DNA of 12,660 nt from Bacteroidota bacterium (lineage in GTDB: Bacteria; Bacteroidota; Bacteroidia; Chitinophagales; Chitinophagaceae): assembly GCA_029778965.1 (NCBI GenBank), contig JAKPBL010000204.1, forward strand, positions 1-12,660. The letters are read 5' to 3'. The notes beneath the pieces are model-generated. The model saw only the letters and a list, made by a program, of their open reading frames with translations. It was not told where the DNA came from and made no database searches. The position numbers and the translations under genes were made by a program. Of this stretch, positions 6,596 through 12,660 are shown piece after piece. Numbering within the stretch: the first letter of the stretch is position 1; each line of letters starts with the position of its first letter.

Positions 6596-7069
6596 ATGCG
6601 CTTCGTGTATCAATACAGACATTTTATTTCACTCTTCGCCCTGCTGGGCGTTCTTACCGGCATCCGCTTCCTGGTGCCGGCGCCCGACAGCGAGGTTACC
6701 GCCGACAATGTCTTTACACTGGCATCGCCCCCCGCAGATCATCCTGCCCCTGCCACGCTCAAAAGAAAAACAGGCCGCCCCCCATTGGCCAGCTACCACA
6801 TTGCCGACCGCCGTTATGCCGCGGCCCTCGGCTTTACCATTTCACCGGCGCCGGTCAAAGACCATGTGATCGAAACCGCCACGCCCCATGCCGAGAAAAG
6901 ACAGCGGCACAAACGCTGCATACTCTCCGCCATCTATTCCATTGCGCCGGTCGCCTGCGCGCCGCCGGCCCGGTACACCGGTCATCGCTATTTCCGCCAC
7001 TACCATGAGGCGGTGCCCCTCCCACCCGCTTTTCATTGCTATTTCCGCGGACCGCCCGCCATTGCCTGA
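6596..7069 (+). CDS. Small His-rich, N-terminally anchored or exported hypothetical protein, first gene of efflux operon
   Basis: A 157-residue protein from the ATG at 6596; an in-frame TTG at 6590 is possible but less likely. No Shine-Dalgarno is visible. A hydrophobic segment at about 10-27 (FISLFALLGVLTGIRFLVP) is a membrane anchor or uncleaved signal, placing the rest in the periplasm. The remainder is rich in Pro, Ala, Arg and His (10 His in all), with a His/Tyr/Arg cluster (GHRYFRHYHEA) and three Cys near the C-terminus. GC-rich third codon positions match those of the efflux genes downstream. It ends 53 bases before the outer-membrane factor gene, so co-transcription is likely. No family is recognised. 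The His/Cys content could mean metal binding, but this is speculation. I am fairly sure it is a gene and unsure of its role. Confidence 0.65.
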   Translation: MRFVYQYRHFISLFALLGVLTGIRFLVPAPDSEVTADNVFTLASPPADHPAPATLKRKTGRPPLASYHIADRRYAAALGFTISPAPVKDHVIETATPHAEKRQRHKRCILSAIYSIAPVACAPPARYTGHRYFRHYHEAVPLPPAFHCYFRGPPAIA

Positions 7070-7122
7070 TACCGGCTCACAGCACGCCCACCGGGCGCCA
7101 TTTTCTTTCCTAAAATATTGTC

Positions 7123-8526
7123 ATGATACTTTTTACCGGCAGGTTGCTCCTGCCCGCTTTGTGCGCATGCATGGGCTTGCCCGTCATTGCGCAAACAACC
7201 GGCGACAGCTCGCTGCTCTCCATACAAAAGGCCATTGATCTCACCATCGCTCATTTCCCCTCAGTGAAAACCCGCGAAGCTGCCGTCGACGCCGCCCGCG
7301 CTTCGCTCCATGAAACCAGGTTCAATAATCTTCCCAACATCCGCCTCGGCGAAGAGCTGGCCCTCGGCACCAATAACAACCTCAACGGATCCTATTATCC
7401 CCTGGGATTCATTCCTTCCACTTCGGGCGGACGACGCGACGGGAACGTGGCGCAACCGGCGCTCGGTAACCTGATGGGCGTGAATGCCGATTGGGAGATC
7501 TATAATTTCGGCGCCTATACCGCACGTTACCAGGAAGCCGCCAGCGCCGTTGCCGTGCAGGAAAACAACCTTGCGCTCAACAGCTACGACCTGCGCAACC
7601 AGGTAATTGCCACTTACCTGGAACTGGTTCGTTACAACAGCCTCGCAGCCATCCAGCAGAAAAATATCGACCGCACGGCCGAAATATTGCGCGCCGTGAG
7701 CGCTTTTGTGGTATCGGGACTGAAACCCGCGGTAGACAGCGCCATCGCTGCCGCGGAATTGTCAAAAGCCCGGCTCAATTTCCTCGATATCGTCAACGCC
7801 GTGCAGTCGGCCAAAATCCAACTGGCGAACTTCACGGGGCTCGACACAGCGGCCATCCGCGTAGACGCTGCGCTTTACCAGCGCATCCCGCAGGTGCTGG
7901 CCGAAAACCTTTCGCAAGACTCGGTTTTTTCCACGCATCCGCTGCTGCGCTACCGGCAATCCATATACGAAAACAACCTGGCCGCGAAAAACCGTATTCA
8001 CAAAGACCTGCTGCCCAAGGTGTCTGTAATGGCAAGCGCCTGGGCGCGGGGCTCGAGCATTACACCGGCCGACGAATACAAATCACTCGCAAACGGTTTC
8101 GCATACGCACGCTATAACTATGTAGCCGGCATCGGCATCACCTATAACCTAACCGACGGCAAACGTACCCGGCTGCGCGAGCAGGTGCAGCAGGCCCTGA
8201 GCCAGCTTGCCTGGCAGGGATGGGAAGAAGACAAGGTCTTCCTGCAACAGGCGTTTAACCAGGCCGATAATAACCTGCAAACCGCCATTCGCAAATGGGA
8301 AGAGATGCCTTACCAGAAAGATGCCGCCACCGCCGCTTATACGCAAAAGAATGCGCTCTATGCCGCCGGGCTCACCAATATCATCGAGCTCACCAATACG
8401 CTCTACCTGCTGAACCGCGCCGAAACCGATGAGGTGCAGGTGTCAAATGCCGTATGGCGGGCGCTCTACCAAAAGATGGCGGCGGGCAACCAGGTGAATT
8501 ATTTTCTGACCCTTTTTAACCGTTAA
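7123..8526 (+). CDS. TolC-family outer membrane efflux protein
   Basis: A 467-residue outer-membrane factor of a tripartite efflux system, which forms a trimeric barrel and periplasmic tunnel. A signal peptide covers about residues 1-24, with likely cleavage near VIAQ-TTG; the C16 within LCAC is a poor lipobox, so lipidation is doubtful. Two OEP repeats follow: the first from about 33 (SIQKAIDLTIAHFPSVKTREAAV) to about 240, the second from about 260 to the end, with the typical long helices rich in Ala, Gln and Asn. Strand regions such as GVNADWEIYNFG and GIGITYNLTDGK match OEP beta strands, and a C-terminal helix reads NALYAAGLTNIIELTNTLYLL. Length fits the family. It is placed first among the three pump genes; the RND gene starts 2 bases after its stop, so translation is probably coupled. 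Substrate is not indicated. Confidence 0.93.
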   Translation: MILFTGRLLLPALCACMGLPVIAQTTGDSSLLSIQKAIDLTIAHFPSVKTREAAVDAARASLHETRFNNLPNIRLGEELALGTNNNLNGSYYPLGFIPSTSGGRRDGNVAQPALGNLMGVNADWEIYNFGAYTARYQEAASAVAVQENNLALNSYDLRNQVIATYLELVRYNSLAAIQQKNIDRTAEILRAVSAFVVSGLKPAVDSAIAAAELSKARLNFLDIVNAVQSAKIQLANFTGLDTAAIRVDAALYQRIPQVLAENLSQDSVFSTHPLLRYRQSIYENNLAAKNRIHKDLLPKVSVMASAWARGSSITPADEYKSLANGFAYARYNYVAGIGITYNLTDGKRTRLREQVQQALSQLAWQGWEEDKVFLQQAFNQADNNLQTAIRKWEEMPYQKDAATAAYTQKNALYAAGLTNIIELTNTLYLLNRAETDEVQVSNAVWRALYQKMAAGNQVNYFLTLFNR

Positions 8527-8528
8527 TT

Positions 8529-11500
8529 ATGTCGCTCGTTTCTTCTGCGCTCAAAAAACCGGTAGCCGTGATGGTGACCGGCACGGGGCTGCTGCTCTTC
8601 GCCATTTTTTCCATCACGCGCATACCCATCGATATATTTCCCCGGCTGAATGCACCCACCATCTATGTGATTGAACCTTACGGCGGCATGTCGCCCAAAC
8701 AGATGGAGGGCTTTTTCGCCACACGCATGCAAGACCAGTTTTTGTATGTGTCGGGCATCAAAAATATCAGCAGCAAAAGCATCCAGGGTCTCACCATGCT
8801 GAAGCTGAGTTTCTACGAGAACACCGATATGGCCGAGGCCGCCGCCCAGGTGGCTTCGCAGGTAAACCGCGCCATGAAGTTCTTTCCGCCCGGCGCCCTG
8901 CCGCCGCAGGTGGTTCGCTTCGACGCGTCGTCGCTGCCCGTCGGGCAACTGGTCTTCAACAGCCGCTCAAAATCGCTGAAAGAGATCTATGACCTCGCCG
9001 CTACCCGTATCCGGCCGTTGTTTTCAACGGTGGCCGGCCTGTCGGCGCCGCCACCCTTCGGCGCCAACTCGCGCTCGGTGATAATAAATGTAGACCCGAA
9101 CAAGCTGCGCAGCTTCAAGCTTACGCCCGATCAATTGGTAGAAGCCATTGCCCGCAACAACGTTATGTCGCCCTCGGGCAATATCCGCATCGACAACACC
9201 ATGTATGTCACCACGCTCAACTCGCTTGAAAAAAACGTCGCCGATTTCAGTGATATACCAGTGCTCATCAACGGCGCCAATATGGTGCGCATCGGCGATG
9301 TGGCTACCGTGGCAGACGGCAGCGATGTTACGGTCGATTATGCGCTGGTGAACGGCAAGCGCTCGGTATATATCCCCATTGTTAAAACGGCCGAGGCCAG
9401 CACCTGGGACGTGGTGCAGCAGCTCAAACGCAAGATCCCCGAAATGCAAAGCCTGCTGCCCGACGACATCCGCGTATCGTACGAATTCGACCAGAGCATA
9501 TTCGTGATCAACGCGGTGAAAAGCCTGGTCACCGAAGGCGCCCTCGGCGCGCTGCTTACCGGGATAATGGTACTGCTGTTTCTGCGCGATCTGCGCAGCA
9601 GCCTGATCGTGATCATCACCATTCCCGTATCGATCATCAGCACCGTACTGTTTCTCTACCTCGGCAACCAGACCATCAATATCATGACCCTTAGCGGGCT
9701 GGCGCTCGCCATCGGTATACTGGTAGACCAGGCCACCGTTACCATCGAGAACATTCACCAGCACCTCGAAATGGGCAAACCCAAACGGCTGGCCATATAC
9801 GACGCCTGCGTGGAAATCGCTTTCCCGCTGCTGCTGATCCTGCTTTGCATACTCGCTGTTTTCGCTCCCTCTTTCGTTATGAGCGGCGTACCACGGGCCA
9901 TGTTCCTGCCTTTGTCGCTCGCCATCGGCTTTGCCATGATCCTTTCGTTCTTGCTGGCGCAAACGGCGGTGCCGGTGCTGTCGAACTGGCTGCTGAGAGA
10001 AGAGAAGTTCCGCTACAAGCACGGCGGGGCGCATGCGCACGCAGGCCTGGCGCTGAACGATCACGAAGTGGATGAAGTGAACAGGCACCAGCGCAACGAA
10101 GAAGTGCACCCGGCGCAAAATGATTTCTTTCAACGCATCAAGCAACGTTATATGCACCGGCTGTCGGGCTGGATGCGTTATGGAAAGCTCACTGTGCCGG
10201 CCTACCTGCTGCTCACGATCGGCCTGGCCGCGCTGGCCTACCAGCATATCGGAAAAGACCTCATGCCCCGTGTGAATGGCCGCCAGTTCCAGCTTCGGTT
10301 GCGCATGCCTGATGGCACGCGGCTGGAGCGCACCGAAGAAAAGCTCCAGGAACTATTGCATATCATCGATACCACCGCCGATAACCAGGTGGCGATCAGC
10401 TCGGCTTATGTGGGTCTGATTCCCAGCAGCTACGGTACTTCCAACCTGTATATATTCAACAGCGGAACCCACGAAGCGGTGCTGCAGGTGAACCTCGACG
10501 AATCTTTCGCCGACGACATCGACGCGCTGAAAGACCGCCTGCGCGAAAACATCCGCCGGCAGATACCATCGGCGCGCATTTCATTTGAACCGATCGATCT
10601 TACTGAAAAGATCATGAGCCAGGGCGCAGCCAATCCCATCGAAGTGCGGGTGGCGGGTAAAGACATGAAGCAGATACAATCGTACGCAGAGAACCTGGTG
10701 CATGCGCTGAAGGAAATCCCTTACCTGCGCGATGTGCAAATTGCGCAGCCGCTGAAATTTCCCGTCATCAACATTACCATGGACCGCCAGAAAGCCGCCC
10801 AGATGGGGCTTGATGTGGTACAGGTGGCACGCAGCATTACCGAAGCCACCTCATCGAGCCGCTTCACCGAAAAAAATCAATGGCTCGACGAGAAAGTGGC
10901 TTATACCTACCAGGTACAGGTACAGGTGCCCGAGTATGTGATGAACCACCAGAACCAGTTGCTGGAAATTCCACTGGTAAAAGGGCAACCCCGACCCATA
11001 CTCGCCGACATCGCCACCCTCAGCGTAGATACCCTGCCGGGCGAATACGACCGGGTGGGGCCGCGGCGTTTTGTTACCGTCGGCGCCAATACCAGGGGCA
11101 TAGACCTGGGCGCGGCTACCCGCGCCGTTGAAGAAAAGATCAGCGAGCTGGGTGATCCCCCCAAGGGGCTGATCACCGAACTGAAAGGCATGTCGGGTTT
11201 ACTGGTGGAAACGATGAGCAGCCTGCAGCAGGGGCTTGCCGTGGCAGTGCTGGTTATCTTCCTGCTGCTTGCCGCCAACTACCAATCGCTCCGTTTATCA
11301 CTGGTAGTGCTCAGCACGGTACCTGCCGTGATACTGGGTTCCCTATGCCTGCTGCTGCTGACGGGATCAACACTTAACCTGCAATCATATATGGGGATGA
11401 TCATGTCGACCGGTGTATCGGTGGCCAACGCCATCCTTATCGTGACCAATGCAGAACAGTTGCGCCGCGAATACAAGGAATCGTCGCGCGCCGCAGTAAC

Positions 11501-11750
11501 AGCAGCGGGCATCCGGCTCCGGCCTATTTTAATGACCAGCTTTGCCATGATCGCGGGTATGATACCCATGGCCAGCGGCTTCGGCGAAGCCGGCGATCAA
11601 ACGGCGCCGCTTGGTCGCGCCGTGATCGGCGGTCTGTTCTTTTCCACCCTTGCCGCGCTGCTGGTGTTACCGCAGGTATTCGACCGCGCACAACGCCGTG
11701 CATCGCTGGCCGACCCCTCTCTTTTACCCACCGAAAAAACAAACGCATGA
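8529..11750 (+). CDS. RND-family efflux transporter inner-membrane subunit (AcrB/CzcA superfamily) with atypical proton-relay residues
   Basis: A 1073-residue RND permease. It has TM1 at about 11-29, a large periplasmic loop to about 335, TM2-TM6 (about 336-488), a cytoplasmic linker, TM7 (about 555-572), a second periplasmic loop to about 897, and TM8-TM12. Family motifs are clear: IPIDIFPRL (32-40), FLRDLRSSLIVIITIPVS (351-368), GLALAIGILVD (390-400), IENIH (406-410), NAILIV (967-972), RLRPILMTS (996-1004). At the AcrB relay positions it has D400-Q401 (AcrB D407-D408), A966 (AcrB K940) and R998 (AcrB R971); so two of four key residues differ. Residues 498-527 form a His-rich cytoplasmic loop (six His, including GGAHAHAG). 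It follows the outer-membrane factor by 2 bases and overlaps the adaptor start by 4 (ATGA). Superfamily membership is certain; whether it exports drugs, metals or lipids is open. Confidence 0.96.
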   Translation: MSLVSSALKKPVAVMVTGTGLLLFAIFSITRIPIDIFPRLNAPTIYVIEPYGGMSPKQMEGFFATRMQDQFLYVSGIKNISSKSIQGLTMLKLSFYENTDMAEAAAQVASQVNRAMKFFPPGALPPQVVRFDASSLPVGQLVFNSRSKSLKEIYDLAATRIRPLFSTVAGLSAPPPFGANSRSVIINVDPNKLRSFKLTPDQLVEAIARNNVMSPSGNIRIDNTMYVTTLNSLEKNVADFSDIPVLINGANMVRIGDVATVADGSDVTVDYALVNGKRSVYIPIVKTAEASTWDVVQQLKRKIPEMQSLLPDDIRVSYEFDQSIFVINAVKSLVTEGALGALLTGIMVLLFLRDLRSSLIVIITIPVSIISTVLFLYLGNQTINIMTLSGLALAIGILVDQATVTIENIHQHLEMGKPKRLAIYDACVEIAFPLLLILLCILAVFAPSFVMSGVPRAMFLPLSLAIGFAMILSFLLAQTAVPVLSNWLLREEKFRYKHGGAHAHAGLALNDHEVDEVNRHQRNEEVHPAQNDFFQRIKQRYMHRLSGWMRYGKLTVPAYLLLTIGLAALAYQHIGKDLMPRVNGRQFQLRLRMPDGTRLERTEEKLQELLHIIDTTADNQVAISSAYVGLIPSSYGTSNLYIFNSGTHEAVLQVNLDESFADDIDALKDRLRENIRRQIPSARISFEPIDLTEKIMSQGAANPIEVRVAGKDMKQIQSYAENLVHALKEIPYLRDVQIAQPLKFPVINITMDRQKAAQMGLDVVQVARSITEATSSSRFTEKNQWLDEKVAYTYQVQVQVPEYVMNHQNQLLEIPLVKGQPRPILADIATLSVDTLPGEYDRVGPRRFVTVGANTRGIDLGAATRAVEEKISELGDPPKGLITELKGMSGLLVETMSSLQQGLAVAVLVIFLLLAANYQSLRLSLVVLSTVPAVILGSLCLLLLTGSTLNLQSYMGMIMSTGVSVANAILIVTNAEQLRREYKESSRAAVTAAGIRLRPILMTSFAMIAGMIPMASGFGEAGDQTAPLGRAVIGGLFFSTLAALLVLPQVFDRAQRRASLADPSLLPTEKTNA

Positions 11751-12660
11751 AATACACTATCATTCTGTTCGCCCTGGCTGCGCTGACCGCCTGCCGGCCG
11801 GAAAACAAAACACAACGCAAAGCCGGCAAAGCCGCCGAACCCATAGCACTCACTGAAATATCGCATACGCCGCTGGCGTCAAGCATCAACCTGCCGGGTG
11901 AGCTGAAGCCCTATGAATCGGTGGAATTATTCCCCAAGCTGAACAGCTTCGTGCGACAGGTGCTGGTCGATATGGGCTCGCGGGTCAAAAAGGGACAACT
12001 GCTGATGGTGCTGGAAGCGCCTGAAATGGAGCAGCAATATTTCGCCGCCCAATCGAAATACCTGCAGGCCAACTCTATGTTCATGGCCAGTAAAGATGCT
12101 TACGAACGATTGCTGTTCACCAGCAGAACGCCGGGCACTGTATCGGCCCACGAACTCACCATGGCCAAAAGCAAAATGATCGCCGACAGCGCCATGGTAA
12201 TGGGCGAAGAAGCGTCTTACCGCGGGCTCGACGCCATGATGCAGTACCTGAAAGTAACCGCCCCGTTCGACGGCGTGATTACGGAAAGGAATATCCATCC
12301 CGGCGCACTGGTAGGGCCCAATATCCGCAACGACGGCAAGCCCATGCTCGTGGTGCAGCAGGAAGAAAAGCTGCGTTTATCCATCAACATTCCAGAAGTA
12401 TTCACCAACCAGTTGAGCGCCAGCGACAGCCTGGTATTTCACGTAAGCACATTGCCGGGGAAAAAATTCAAAGGCATCATACAACGGTCGGCAGGTTCGC
12501 TCGACCTGAAATTCCGCTCCGAGGCCATCGAGGTGGACGTTCCTAACGGCAACGGACAACTGAAACCGGGCATGTACGCCGAAGTGGAGCTGCCCATCAA
12601 ACGGAATACCCAAACCTCGGTAGTGCCCGTAACGGCCGTACTTGAAACCACCGAAGGCAA
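11747..12660 (+). CDS. RND efflux periplasmic adaptor (HlyD/AcrA-like) lipoprotein, 3'-partial
   Basis: The frame runs from the ATG at 11747, which overlaps the pump's stop as ATGA, to the window edge without a stop (304 codons seen). It starts with a lipoprotein signal: a hydrophobic stretch ending in LTAC, with the acylated cysteine at C16, so it is anchored to a membrane. The first lipoyl half is at about 46-92 (LPGELKPYESVELFPKL, then VDMGSRVKKGQLLMVLEAP). An alpha-hairpin covers about 93-165. The second lipoyl half is at about 168-190 (KVTAPFDGVITERNIHPGALVG). A beta-barrel follows at about 205-285 (LRLSINIPEVF, LKPGMYAEVELP), then the start of the membrane-proximal domain (SVVPVTAVLE). 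It links the pump to the outer-membrane channel. The order outer-membrane factor, pump, adaptor differs from the common adaptor-pump-channel order. The missing C-terminus is probably only a few dozen residues. Confidence 0.93.
   Translation, partial: MKYTIILFALAALTACRPENKTQRKAGKAAEPIALTEISHTPLASSINLPGELKPYESVELFPKLNSFVRQVLVDMGSRVKKGQLLMVLEAPEMEQQYFAAQSKYLQANSMFMASKDAYERLLFTSRTPGTVSAHELTMAKSKMIADSAMVMGEEASYRGLDAMMQYLKVTAPFDGVITERNIHPGALVGPNIRNDGKPMLVVQQEEKLRLSINIPEVFTNQLSASDSLVFHVSTLPGKKFKGIIQRSAGSLDLKFRSEAIEVDVPNGNGQLKPGMYAEVELPIKRNTQTSVVPVTAVLETTEG

Noticed and set aside
6888..7238. 116-codon plus-strand frame
   Set aside because: It overlaps the end of the His-rich gene and the signal peptide of the outer-membrane protein in another frame and has Arg/Pro/His-rich shadow composition.
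9024..10247. Minus-strand open frame (407 codons) inside the RND gene
   Set aside because: It is antisense to conserved RND motifs; its Gln/His/Asp-rich sequence reflects complementary codons of the pump.
1..12660. CRISPR array, insertion sequence, integrase, toxin-antitoxin pair or restriction system
   Set aside because: No regularly spaced direct repeats, no transposase or integrase motifs and no terminal inverted repeats around a coding unit were seen. The DUF234 ATPase has no adjacent partner that would make a known defence pair.

Overview
The window looks like a chromosomal segment from a Bacteroidota bacterium, most likely of the Chitinophagaceae type. This rests on a type IX secretion (T9SS) C-terminal sorting domain, small families common in that group (DUF6496, DUF6766), start sites that mostly lack a strong Shine-Dalgarno sequence, and moderately high GC with AT-rich intergenic stretches. 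The taxonomic call is inference from family content; no rRNA is present.

Layout. (1) 1-1443: 3' part of a large secreted alpha/beta-hydrolase (esterase/PHB-depolymerase type) with PKD, PA14 and T9SS sorting domains, closed by a strong terminator. (2) 1504-6220: a patchwork of small and accessory genes. It holds a badly decayed DUF6766 membrane-protein pseudogene, a 92-residue hypothetical protein, a convergent lysine-rich DUF6496 protein, a bestrophin-family channel, and a convergent ATPase with a PD-(D/E)XK-like DUF234 C-terminus. After these come a stretch with no convincing gene, tRNA-Pro(TGG) with its terminator, and two long palindromes that flank the tRNA and share a 15-bp core. (3) 6228-6515 (minus): a 95-residue hypothetical protein with a good Shine-Dalgarno. 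(4) 6596-12660 (plus): an efflux operon that runs off the end, in the order small His-rich N-terminally anchored or exported protein, TolC-like outer-membrane factor, RND inner-membrane pump, lipoprotein periplasmic adaptor. Spacings of 53 bp, 2 bp and a 4-bp ATGA overlap indicate co-transcription.

How the genes work together. The last three genes encode a complete tripartite RND efflux system: outer-membrane channel, proton-driven pump and periplasmic adaptor. The pump is unusual. The proton-relay positions known from AcrB are D-Q in TM4 instead of D-D, and A instead of K in TM10, while the TM11 arginine is kept. It also has a histidine-rich cytoplasmic loop. The small His-rich protein at the head of the operon is unassigned. 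I see no clear new defence or mobile system. The best leads are the altered pump, the palindrome pair around the tRNA, and the reconstructable pseudogene.
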